Origin: CAIWHR01 sp963724975
Lineage (GTDB): Bacteria > Pseudomonadota > Gammaproteobacteria > Burkholderiales > Casimicrobiaceae
Direction: 5' to 3'
Assembly: GCA_963724975.1 (NCBI GenBank)
Contig: CAVRXB010000001.1
Location: 310,001 to 374,000 of the forward strand
Length of the DNA: 64,000 bases
Under the pieces are notes generated by a model that was not told where the DNA came from, ran no database searches, and saw only the letters and a list, made by a program, of their open reading frames with translations. Of the stretch, positions 42,630 through 49,813 are shown piece after piece; the stretch's first letter is position 1; each line of letters starts with the position of its first letter. The translations under genes were made by a program, and so were the position numbers.

Positions 42630-43199
42630 ATGGACGTAACCTTGCTGCAAACGCTTGGACGTACGTGGTGGCTCGTGCTGTTGCGAGGCTTGGCTGCCAT
42701 CGTGTTCGGCATTCTCGCGTGGGCATGGCCGGGAGTGACACTGATCACGCTCGTGCTGTTCTGGGGCGCCTATGCGCTGGTCGACGGTGTCGCTGCGCTC
42801 ATTGGCGGCTGGCAGACGAAAGACTCCGGCAAGCCGATGTGGCAGGTCGTGTTGGTCGGCGTCATCGGCATCGCAGCCGGGATCTTCACGTTCATCCAGC
42901 CGGGTGTGACTGCTGTTGCGCTGCTGTTCCTGATTGCAGCGTGGGCCATCGTTCACGGAATCTTCGAAATCGCCGCCGCCATCCGGCTGCGCAAGGAGAT
43001 CCAGAACGATTGGCTGCTGATCCTCTCGGGCGCGATTTCGGTGCTGTTCGGGATTGTCATGATCGTGAATCCGGGCGCGGGCGCAATGGCCGTGCTCTGG
43101 CTGATCGGAGTGTTCGCCGTGGCGTACGGCGCGCTGCTCGTCGTCCTTGCTTTCAAGCTCAAAAAGCACGCCGGCCCGAAGGTCGCGGCAGCAGCCTGA
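42630..43199 (+). CDS. HdeD-family membrane protein (DUF308)
   Basis: A 189-residue protein with six hydrophobic helices arranged as repeated pairs, matching the HdeD/DUF308 family. RGLAAIVFGILAWAWPGVTL near the N-terminus and LSGAISVLFGIVMIVNPGAG later are the family repeats. The ribosome site GGAGGAG is strong. HdeD is linked to acid resistance in enterobacteria; outside that group its role is not settled. It lies at the end of the glycan region without obvious coupling. Confidence 0.85.
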   Translation: MDVTLLQTLGRTWWLVLLRGLAAIVFGILAWAWPGVTLITLVLFWGAYALVDGVAALIGGWQTKDSGKPMWQVVLVGVIGIAAGIFTFIQPGVTAVALLFLIAAWAIVHGIFEIAAAIRLRKEIQNDWLLILSGAISVLFGIVMIVNPGAGAMAVLWLIGVFAVAYGALLVVLAFKLKKHAGPKVAAAA

Positions 43200-43228
43200 C
43201 GAATGCCGGATGTCATGAAGCGCCGGAT

Positions 43229-43954
43229 TCAGCGCTTCGGCTTGTACCAGTAGCGATTCCCGAATCCGCCGATGTCGCGCGTCAGGAAATAACGCATTCC
43301 GGTAAACAAAAGCGGGAAGAAGTGCCAGTCGCCGAATTCGTCGAACTTGCGCGTCGACGCAACGGCCTTTGCGCGCGTCGCGCGCGTCAGTCGCTGGCCG
43401 CGCGTCTTCCCCAGTCGCCGCAGCGCCTGGAGGAAAGCGACGTCCTCGGCGATCAGCACATTTTCGTCATAACCGCCCATTGCCTCGAAATCGGCGCGGC
43501 GACAGAACACGACCCCGGTGTCCATGCCCGTGATCAGCACCATCGGCATCATGAGCAGCCAGGTTACCGCGATGCCGGCCGACCAGCGTTCAAGCGTGAC
43601 GCCGGTGGCGCCGCCGACGGCGCGCCCCGTTGCGAGTGCGGCGTCGATTTCGGCGAAGGTGCGTGGATGAACCTGAGAATCCGCATCGATGAAGGTGAGA
43701 ATCTCGCCGCGGGCAACGCGCGCTCCGCCATTGCGCGCGGCCGCAATGACGCGCTTCTCGACTTGCACAACGTTGCAGCCGCGCGCCGCGGCAATGCTCG
43801 CTGTACGATCCGTCGAGCCGTTGTCGGCAACGATGACCTCGACCCCGCCGGCGTCGGCATAGGCGTCTCGCGCAACTTCGATCGAATCGAGCAGGCGGGA
43901 CAACAGTTGTTCCTCGTTGTAAGCGGGAATGACCAGCGAGTAGCGTGGCGTCAT
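43229..43954 (-). CDS. Family 2 glycosyltransferase
   Basis: A 241-residue single-domain GT-A enzyme: YSLVIPAYNEEQLLSRLLDS, VIVADNGSTDRTASIAAARG, and the metal-binding ILTFIDADSQVHPRT. A hydrophobic segment (VTWLLMMPMVLITGMD) lies in the second half. The C-terminal tail is basic. The ATG 43954 starts exactly at the conserved beta strand. It converges with the HdeD-like gene and stands apart from the larger glycosyltransferases. Confidence 0.85.
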   Translation of the reverse strand: MTPRYSLVIPAYNEEQLLSRLLDSIEVARDAYADAGGVEVIVADNGSTDRTASIAAARGCNVVQVEKRVIAAARNGGARVARGEILTFIDADSQVHPRTFAEIDAALATGRAVGGATGVTLERWSAGIAVTWLLMMPMVLITGMDTGVVFCRRADFEAMGGYDENVLIAEDVAFLQALRRLGKTRGQRLTRATRAKAVASTRKFDEFGDWHFFPLLFTGMRYFLTRDIGGFGNRYWYKPKR

Positions 43955-44012
43955 GCAATAATCCGCGCAACCGTTCGAGGTTTCGTACGGCGACCCCGGA
44001 CGCACGGCCGGA

Positions 44013-44342
44013 TCATCGACCAACGAGCCGGCCGACAAGCGACTTGAGCCCGGAGCGCCGCTTGGGCAGCTTGCCAGGCATCGGGTCGAAGTAACGGCGG
44101 TGAACGTAACACCATCCCCAGGATTCGCCGCGCTCGAGCGACGAAATCATCGGATGGCCTGTGGCGTTGAAATGCGCAAGCGCGTGCGCATGCGGCGAAT
44201 CCTCGCAACATCCGGCATGGCCGCAGGTGAGGCACACGCGAAGCTGCGTCCACTTCGCACCCATCCTGATGCAATCCTCGCAACCGTCGGCGCTTGGCTC
44301 AACCGGGCGTATTTCGCTGAAGTGCTCGCACGAGTCGGTCAT
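44013..44342 (-). CDS. UBP-type zinc finger protein
   Basis: A 109-residue protein made of one ZnF-UBP domain: CEHFSEI, CEDCIRMGAKWTQLRVCLTCGHAGCCED, and HALAHFNATGHPMISSLE (landmarks in order) provide the Cys/His zinc ligands. In eukaryotes this fold binds the ubiquitin C-terminus; bacterial versions are widespread and uncharacterised. The ATG overlaps the stop of the GFA-family gene upstream, so the two are translated together. Confidence 0.85.
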   Translation of the reverse strand: MTDSCEHFSEIRPVEPSADGCEDCIRMGAKWTQLRVCLTCGHAGCCEDSPHAHALAHFNATGHPMISSLERGESWGWCYVHRRYFDPMPGKLPKRRSGLKSLVGRLVGR

Positions 44343-44857
44343 GATCGCTCTGCGCCGGCCTCGCGCGCTTTCTTCGCGGCCAGCAGGACTTCGCGGCGCG
44401 CGAGACTCTCTTTCGGCCACAGCTCGGCCGCTTTGTAATACTCCGGCACCGCGGGCACACCCGCCGGAAGCACGACCCAAGGCTGCTTCGATGCGGTGAA
44501 GATGTGCACGTCCGGTGGGAAGCGATCGGGCTCGTCGAGCGTCCCGACCCGCACAAAGCTCACTGCGTCACCCGCACCCGCGTAGTGGCTCCAGACCGCG
44601 ATGTGACATTTCGGGCAGCGCGCGATCTTCTGGCCCTTGCCGCTGTTGGACGGCGTGTTCACCATTTCGACATCGCCATGAAGCAGCTCGACGTGATCGC
44701 TTTCGATCATCGCATTGAGTGCGAACGAAGCACCGGTTTCGCGCTGGCACCAGCGGCAATGGCAGCAATGTACGAACATCGGGCCCGTCGTCATACGGTA
44801 GCGCACGTGACGGCATGTGCAGCCGCCGTCATGGGGGCGGGTATCGTCGGAAGTCAT
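44339..44857 (-). CDS. GFA-family zinc protein (CENP-V/GFA domain)
   Basis: A 172-residue protein with the zinc ligands of the glutathione-dependent formaldehyde-activating family: GGCTCRHVRY, HCCHCRWCQRETG and ARCPKCHIAVWSHYAG. Original family members were proposed to speed S-hydroxymethylglutathione formation, but many homologues have no proven activity. It is followed by the UBP zinc finger gene with a four-base overlap and preceded by the Rrf2-type regulator gene on the same strand. Confidence 0.85.
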   Translation of the reverse strand: MTSDDTRPHDGGCTCRHVRYRMTTGPMFVHCCHCRWCQRETGASFALNAMIESDHVELLHGDVEMVNTPSNSGKGQKIARCPKCHIAVWSHYAGAGDAVSFVRVGTLDEPDRFPPDVHIFTASKQPWVVLPAGVPAVPEYYKAAELWPKESLARREVLLAAKKAREAGAERS

Positions 44858-44895
44858 GCGAAGTCCAAAAATACGGATTTTACGCGAAGGGCCAC

Positions 44896-45312
44896 CTACG
44901 CCTTTCGCTGGCGCTCGATGATGCGCAGCATCGTCGCCAGCGTGACGGAACTCATGGTCGCCTTCGCCATCTCGTCGATTTCGGAAAGTACGGTCCCCAG
45001 AGCCCGGCCAACGGGGGTGCGCTCGCCAGGCTCCCGCCGGGCGGGCTCGGGTGGGCCGAAATCCTCGAACAGCTGGATCACATCCATCAACGTCAGCCGG
45101 CGCGGGTTACCGGCGAACCGATAGCCGCCGCCGACGCCGCGCACCGATTCGACTACGCCCGCGCGCGCGAGCTCGGAGAGTACCTTTGCGAGGTGATGCG
45201 GCGAGACGCCGTACTTCTGAGCGATCTCGGCGGCGGAGATGTGGCGCGTCGCATCCGCCGCGAATTCAAGGACGCTATAGAGCGCGAGCGACGTGTTCTT
45301 CTGAAGTTTCAC
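44896..45312 (-). CDS. Rrf2-family transcription regulator lacking cluster cysteines
   Basis: A 138-residue winged-helix protein of the Rrf2 family (MKLQKNTSLALYSVLEFAAD, ISAAEIAQKYGVSPHHLAKV, RGVGGGYRFAGNP). The Fe-S ligand loop of IscR, NsrR and RirA should follow LMDVIQLFEDFG, but no cysteine is present there or anywhere in the protein. It therefore cannot hold a cluster in the classical way and may sense something else. It overlaps the upstream GNAT gene by four bases, and their shared promoter faces the hemerythrin promoter. Confidence 0.85.
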   Translation of the reverse strand: MKLQKNTSLALYSVLEFAADATRHISAAEIAQKYGVSPHHLAKVLSELARAGVVESVRGVGGGYRFAGNPRRLTLMDVIQLFEDFGPPEPARREPGERTPVGRALGTVLSEIDEMAKATMSSVTLATMLRIIERQRKA

Positions 45313-45818
45313 CGATCGAGTTCCATCTCCAGCGGAATGAAGGGCGCGGCCATCATCCCTTGGCTTCGGAAGAACGATAGGATCAGCGTGTTATCGCGCG
45401 AGAGCATCGTGCGCACTGTGCGCACGCCGGCACGCCGGAATGCGGCGCAGATCGCCGCGAGCAAGCGTGTGCCCACACCGGCCTGCCGCACGTCGGGCTG
45501 GACATCGATCGCAAAAACCCAGCCGCAAGGTGGCCAGCCAAATTCCCAGTCGCGCACTTCGCCGATCACGAAGCCGACAACGCGCCCGTCCGCCTCCGCC
45601 ACCAGAAACTGCCGGCCCGCCTCGGGCGTCGCTCCGTAGCGCTGGTAGATGGATCGCCAGTAGCCTCGTTTCTCGATCCCGGTAACAGTCGCGTCGAGCG
45701 CGATGATCGGGTCGAGGTCTCCGCGCCGCACGGGACGGATCGACACTGTTGGCGCGGGATCGGCACCTGCCGCGACCCGGCGCTTGCTGCCGCTCTTGCT
45801 CCTCGCCCCCTGCGTCAA
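45309..45818 (-). CDS. GNAT-family N-acetyltransferase
   Basis: A protein of about 169 residues with one GNAT domain. The acetyl-CoA loop is readable in IDVQPDVRQAGVGTRLLAA, and the preceding strand is VVGFVIGEVRDWEFGWPP. The start is taken as TTG 45818 (LTQGARSKS) because GGAGGGGAGA lies six bases upstream; an ATG 54 bases earlier would read through that ribosome site. It is coupled to the Rrf2 gene downstream. The substrate is unknown; similar GNAT domains occur twice in the protein encoded at 46562. Confidence 0.75.
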   Translation of the reverse strand: MTQGARSKSGSKRRVAAGADPAPTVSIRPVRRGDLDPIIALDATVTGIEKRGYWRSIYQRYGATPEAGRQFLVAEADGRVVGFVIGEVRDWEFGWPPCGWVFAIDVQPDVRQAGVGTRLLAAICAAFRRAGVRTVRTMLSRDNTLILSFFRSQGMMAAPFIPLEMELDR

Positions 45819-45839
45819 GCCCAATCTCCCCTCCAAAGA

Positions 45840-45853
45840 ATGACCCAGATCAA
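45840..45853. promoter_or_regulatory. Weak FNR-like box near the GNAT-rrf2 start
   Basis: ATGACCCAGATCAA has a perfect ATCAA half-site and a poor left half. It ends about 20 bases before the GNAT start codon, a position that would suit repression more than activation. Confidence 0.35.
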
Positions 45854-45972
45854 TGCAAAAATCGGTATCCAAATGCCAGAATAGCCGCTAATCGCCGAAG
45901 CCGCAACCGCGAATGCGAGCGCTGCGGCGGTGCTCGCCGCACCGCCTCGTACCAAGTTCGCTGCGCCAATGC

Positions 45973-45986
45973 TTGACCGGCATCAA
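45973..45986. promoter_or_regulatory. FNR-type box upstream of hemerythrin gene
   Basis: TTGACCGGCATCAA matches TTGAT-N4-ATCAA at nine of ten positions. Its centre is about 41 bases before a start point near 46021, with a -10-like TAATTT at 46010-46015. The 22-bp palindrome at 46008-46029 overlaps that -10 region. Confidence 0.6.
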
Positions 45987-46007
45987 TGGACCACCCGCGT
46001 CAAATAA

Positions 46008-46029
46008 GGTAATTTGGTACCGTAATACC
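46008..46029. promoter_or_regulatory. 22-bp palindromic operator, copy 1 (hemerythrin promoter)
   Basis: Reading the minus strand: GGTATTAC-GGTACC-AAATTACC. It matches the copy at 56721-56742 at 19 of 22 bases in the same register. It lies 20 bases before the hemerythrin ATG, over the likely -10/start region, as expected for a repressor site. Confidence 0.65.
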
Positions 46030-46048
46030 ATAATAGCCGGAGAAATCG

Positions 46049-46534
46049 ATGAAAGAGGTCAGCCGTGCGCTCGATGACGAGCACCGGACCACGCTCGACC
46101 TCCTCGGTCGTACTGGGCAGGCATTCTCGCGCGTCGCTCGCGCCGGCACCCATGAGGCGGAAGAAATTTCGCGCGTCGCGTCCTCGCTCGCGCGATTCAT
46201 CGAGGAGCATATCGGCCGCCATTTCGGCTTCGAGGAAAACGAGCTGTTCCCGCGGCTCACGGCGGCCGGCGAAGACGGATTCGTCGCGCTGCTCGCTGAG
46301 GAACACGAGACGATTCGCGCTGTCGCCGCGGAACTGTTGCCGCTCGCGCGCGCAGCCGCCGCAGGAACGCTCGACACCGCGGGATTCGAAGCGTTGAAGC
46401 GAGGCACTCCCGAATTGGTGGAGCGGTTGGATTCCCACATCCAGAAGGAAACGATGGCGCTACTGCCGATGCTGGATGATCTGCTGGACGAAAACACGGA
46501 CCGCGAGCTGGCTTTCGCCTACGCATCGAGCTGA
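46049..46534 (+). CDS. Hemerythrin-like HHE-domain protein
   Basis: A 161-residue four-helix-bundle protein. Diiron ligands are spread as expected: DDEHRTTLD, EEHIGRHFGFEENELFP, LAEEHETIRA and DSHIQKETMALLPMLD. Such proteins bind oxygen, or handle NO or iron, in the cytoplasm. It is the first gene of a plus-strand run (GNAT pair protein, MIP18-type, NnrS-like) leading to the benzoyl-CoA genes. The promoter carries an FNR box and the palindrome also found at the benzoyl-CoA promoter, so it may protect oxygen-sensitive benzoyl-CoA reductase. Confidence 0.85.
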   Translation: MKEVSRALDDEHRTTLDLLGRTGQAFSRVARAGTHEAEEISRVASSLARFIEEHIGRHFGFEENELFPRLTAAGEDGFVALLAEEHETIRAVAAELLPLARAAAAGTLDTAGFEALKRGTPELVERLDSHIQKETMALLPMLDDLLDENTDRELAFAYASS

Positions 46535-46561
46535 TGCCCGGACCATACCCGCGAAACCCCG

Positions 46562-47569
46562 ATGGAAACTGCTGTCGCGAACGTAATGATTCGTCCACTT
46601 GCCCGGGAGGATCTCGGCGCGGTGGTTGCGATCGACGCGGCGATCGAAGGCCGATCGCGACGCCCCTATTTCGAGCGGCGGCTGAAGGCGGCAATCGGTG
46701 CGCCCAAGCTTCACGCCCAGTTCGCCGCAACGGATTCTTCCGCGCTCACCGGCTACATACTCGCGCGCATGCTGGAAGGCGAGTTCGGACGCAGCGAACC
46801 TGCTTTGCGGATCGAAGTCGTCGGCGTACGCGCCGACGCGCGGGGCAAGGGCATCGGCCGGCGCCTTCACCACGCGCTCGCCGACTGGGCCCGCCGCCAC
46901 GGCGTGCATGAGCTTCGCACGCAGGCCGAGTGGAATGATCACGGGATGCTGCGCTGGCTCGACGCAATGGAATTTCGCGTCGCGGCCAATCATGTCGTCG
47001 ACTGCGCGGTGGAGGGAGGCGAGTACGCGCCGAAGCGCGACGACCGGGTGCGCGACCGCGTGGACGAAGGGCCTCCACCTGAAATCACATTCGATGGTGA
47101 CTCTGGCAACGATTTCGAGCGCTTGGCCCGCGATCTGGCCGACGTGCGCGCGATGCGGCCGGAAGACGTCGCCGACATCGTCCGCATCGACGGCCACATC
47201 ACGGGGCGCGATCGCACCGAGTACGTCACGCGCAAGCTCGCGGAGACGATGACCGACTCCGCAATCGGCGTGTCGCTGACAGCACGACACGACCACGCGG
47301 TCGCCGGCTACCTCATGGCGCGGGTCGATCTTGGCGACTTCGGCCGCACAGCGCCGACCGCCGTGCTTGACACGATCGGCGTCGATCCCGCCTACGCGCA
47401 TCGCGGCGTCGGCCACGCGTTGCTGTCGCAGCTGTTCGCGAACATGGGCGCGTTGCGCATCGAGCGCATCGAGACCGTCGTTGCCCCGCACGATCTCGCG
47501 TTGCTGGGCTTCCTGTACGACGTCGGATTCGCGCCGTCACAGCGCATCGCGTTCTCGCGCCGCGTGTAG
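46562..47569 (+). CDS. Tandem GNAT-domain acetyltransferase
   Basis: A 335-residue protein with two GNAT domains, residues about 8-150 and 185-332. The acetyl-CoA loops read VRADARGKGIGRRLHHAL and VDPAYAHRGVGHALLSQL. The linker is charged. It follows the hemerythrin gene by 27 bases. Whether both domains are active and what they acetylate is unknown; with the single GNAT protein encoded nearby there are three such domains within 2.3 kb, which hints at lysine or CoA-ligase acetylation control in this locus. Confidence 0.8.
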   Translation: METAVANVMIRPLAREDLGAVVAIDAAIEGRSRRPYFERRLKAAIGAPKLHAQFAATDSSALTGYILARMLEGEFGRSEPALRIEVVGVRADARGKGIGRRLHHALADWARRHGVHELRTQAEWNDHGMLRWLDAMEFRVAANHVVDCAVEGGEYAPKRDDRVRDRVDEGPPPEITFDGDSGNDFERLARDLADVRAMRPEDVADIVRIDGHITGRDRTEYVTRKLAETMTDSAIGVSLTARHDHAVAGYLMARVDLGDFGRTAPTAVLDTIGVDPAYAHRGVGHALLSQLFANMGALRIERIETVVAPHDLALLGFLYDVGFAPSQRIAFSRRV

Positions 47570-47600
47570 GCGCGCGACCGAAGCGACCGTAGGGGCTCCG

Positions 47601-47909
47601 ATGACCCTGATGCCTGACGACGACGCAATCCGAGAGGCGCTGCGACAAGTGGAGGATCCCGAGGCCGGCATGAACATCGTCGATCTCGGGCTCGTCTACC
47701 TCATCGAGGTCGACGCTGACGCCATTCGCGTTGACATGACGATGACGACCGCGGCGTGTCCCATGGCAGACATGATGATGGGACAGGCTCGCGATGCTAT
47801 CGCGGCGATCGTTCCGCCGCCCGTGGCCGTCGACATCCGCCTCGTCTGGGATCCGCCGTGGACCCCTGACAAGATGACGGGTGTCGCGCGCGAGCATTTC
47901 GGCTGGTAG
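47601..47909 (+). CDS. MIP18/DUF59-family metal-sulfur cluster assembly factor
   Basis: A 102-residue protein of the SufT/PaaD/MIP18 family: IREALRQVEDPEAGMNIVDLGLVY at the N-terminus and a TTAACPMADMMMGQARDAI segment with the single conserved cysteine. Family members help insert Fe-S clusters. An Fe-S maturation factor close to the cluster-rich benzoyl-CoA reductase genes fits. Ribosome site AGGGG precedes ATG 47601. The stop lies four bases before the next gene. Confidence 0.85.
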   Translation: MTLMPDDDAIREALRQVEDPEAGMNIVDLGLVYLIEVDADAIRVDMTMTTAACPMADMMMGQARDAIAAIVPPPVAVDIRLVWDPPWTPDKMTGVAREHFGW

Positions 47910-47913
47910 CGCG

Positions 47914-48690
47914 ATGGCGCAGCGGGCCGCGAACCGGCGGCAGAGTGCGCTTTTCTCGTTTACGCCGGTGACGGGATCTCTCGCATGGACCGTCGGCAAT
48001 CTGCTTTGGGCGACGGGATCTAACGTCCATGCCGTCGTAACGTGGTGGCTTGCGTTTTTGATTCTCACGATTGCCGGTGAACGGCTCGAGCTGTCGAGGT
48101 TCCTGAAGCCATCGCGGTTTGCCGAAGGCACCTTCGCCACGATCCTCGTCTTCGTCGGCGCAGGGTTGGCCGGTGCCGAAAGAGCGTGGGGCGGGCCGCT
48201 CTTCGCCGCAGGCCTTCTTGCGCTGTCGATCTGGCTTATGAAGCAGGACCTCGCCCGCCGCACGGTGCGTGCCACGGGCCTCACGCGCTACATCGCTGTG
48301 TGTCTGCTGTCAGGCTATGTGTGGCTCGCAACGGGCGCGGTGGTGATGCTCGTAGCGGGTGGCCTGGTGCCAGGAACGCCGTCCTATGATGCGGCGGTGC
48401 ATGCGCTTGCGCTGGGATTCGTGCTCTCGATGGTGTTCGGCCATGCGCCGATCATCTTCCCGGCGGTGCTGCGCGTGCCGATCCCGTATCGCCCGGCGTT
48501 TTATGGGCCCCTCGTGCTCCTGCACCTGTCGCTCGTCGTGCGGCTTGCAGGCGATGCTGCAGACCGCTCCGACTGGACCCGCGCCGGAGGAATATTGAAC
48601 GCGGTCGCGCTCGCAACATTCATTCTCGGCACCGCGATCGCCGTGGCAAGCGGGCTGTACGCACGACGCGCCAAGGCTGCGCTGCCTTAG
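47914..48690 (+). CDS. NnrS-like heme/metal membrane protein
   Basis: A 258-residue protein with about seven to eight hydrophobic helices. VHALALGFVLSMVFGHAPIIF with two histidines and LVLLHLSLVVRLAGD resemble the NnrS family, whose members carry heme and copper and are linked to NO stress. ATG 47914 is chosen (GTG 47881 would overlap the previous gene by 29 bases). It converges with the ferredoxin gene. The assignment to NnrS is tentative because the protein is shorter than the usual ~400 residues. Confidence 0.6.
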   Translation: MAQRAANRRQSALFSFTPVTGSLAWTVGNLLWATGSNVHAVVTWWLAFLILTIAGERLELSRFLKPSRFAEGTFATILVFVGAGLAGAERAWGGPLFAAGLLALSIWLMKQDLARRTVRATGLTRYIAVCLLSGYVWLATGAVVMLVAGGLVPGTPSYDAAVHALALGFVLSMVFGHAPIIFPAVLRVPIPYRPAFYGPLVLLHLSLVVRLAGDAADRSDWTRAGGILNAVALATFILGTAIAVASGLYARRAKAALP

Positions 48691-48709
48691 CGCCCGCAGT
48701 GCGTTGCGC

Positions 48710-48955
48710 TCAGGCGTGCAGCGACTCGTATTTCGCCATCAGCTGATCGGGCGTCTCCTGGAAGTCAGGATGGACGACGATGCAGTCGGCGGGGCAGACG
48801 AGTTTGCACTGCGGCTCGTCCTCGGCGCCCACGCATTCGGTGCATTTCATGGGGTCGATCACGTAGATCGGGTCGCCGACGCTGATCGCCTCGTTGGGGC
48901 ACACGGGCTTGCAGGCGTCGCAGGCGGTGCAGTTGTCGTTGATGACCAGTGCCAT
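48710..48955 (-). CDS. fdx: 2[4Fe-4S] ferredoxin, electron donor to benzoyl-CoA reductase
   Basis: An 81-residue ferredoxin of the Allochromatium/Thauera type. The first cluster motif is CTACDACKPVCP. The second is interrupted by an insert, CTECVGAEDEPQCKLVCP, as typical for this class. The C-terminal helix PDQLMAKYESLHA is also family-like. In Thauera this ferredoxin carries electrons from KorAB to BcrABCD. It is the last gene of the had-oah-dch-bcrCBAD operon, 18 bases after bcrD, with a GAGGAG ribosome site. Confidence 0.93.
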   Translation of the reverse strand: MALVINDNCTACDACKPVCPNEAISVGDPIYVIDPMKCTECVGAEDEPQCKLVCPADCIVVHPDFQETPDQLMAKYESLHA

Positions 48956-48973
48956 AAGAGTCTCCTCGCGAGG

Positions 48974-49813
48974 TCAGGCGGCGGCGCGCTCCTGCAGCTC
49001 ACGCAGTTTGCCGTGCCGGAACGCTCCCCACAAGGCCGCCCCGATCGCGCCCGCATAGATCGAATCCGGATGGCTGACGGCGGTCACGTTGACCTTCTCG
49101 TTGATCATTTCTTCCTGGATCGCGGCGAGCAGGCCCTCATCCAGCGCAAGGCCGCCCGTGATGAGCGCCGTGCCGTCCTTGATGCCGGTCACCTTGAGCA
49201 GCTTCACGATCCGTGAAGCCATCGAAAGGTGGATGCCCTTCAGGATATCCGGCGTAGCTATTCCACGCGACACCATGTTGATGACGTCGGTCTCGGCCAG
49301 AACCGCGCAGATCGAGCTGCACTTCTCCGGATTCTGCGACGTTTTCGAAAGCGATCCGATCTCTTCCACCGCGACGCCGAGATAGCGGGCGATGTTCTCG
49401 AGGAACTGGCCGGATCCCGATGCGCATTGGCTCGTCATCTTGTACGAGAGGACCTTGCCGCGCGGGTCGACGTAGATCGCGCGGCCGTTGAGCGCGCCGA
49501 TGTCGACGACGGCGTTGACGCCCGGATGCAGGAACACGCCACCGCGCGCGTGCGTGGTCATCGAGTAGAAGTGCCCGGTCGCAAACTTGACGTTCTCGCC
49601 CTCCCCGGTGGTCGCGATATATGCGACGTCCTGGCGCTCCAGCCCTGCCTCAACGAGCACGCCGTCGTGGCCTTCCTGCGCCAGCGTCATCGGGTCGCGG
49701 CGACGGATACGCTCGCAGCGCCTGGCGAGCCATTTTTGCGTCTGTCCATCGGTGTAAAACAGTGTCGTCTTGACGGCGCCTGAGCCGATATCGATGCCGA
49801 TGGTGTGAATCAT
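48974..49813 (-). CDS. bcrD: Benzoyl-CoA reductase subunit D (ATPase)
   Basis: One of two ASKHA-fold ATPase subunits driving electrons into the BcrBC module at the cost of ATP. The 279-residue product has the phosphate-1 motif IGIDIGSGAVKTTLF, the cluster cysteine regions TSQCASGSGQFL and SSICAVLAETDV, and the adenosine motif ALITGGLALDEGL. ATG 49813 overlaps the bcrA stop; the in-frame extension upstream is a shadow of bcrA. It is closest to the Thauera-type BcrD/BadG group. Confidence 0.93.
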   Translation of the reverse strand: MIHTIGIDIGSGAVKTTLFYTDGQTQKWLARRCERIRRRDPMTLAQEGHDGVLVEAGLERQDVAYIATTGEGENVKFATGHFYSMTTHARGGVFLHPGVNAVVDIGALNGRAIYVDPRGKVLSYKMTSQCASGSGQFLENIARYLGVAVEEIGSLSKTSQNPEKCSSICAVLAETDVINMVSRGIATPDILKGIHLSMASRIVKLLKVTGIKDGTALITGGLALDEGLLAAIQEEMINEKVNVTAVSHPDSIYAGAIGAALWGAFRHGKLRELQERAAA

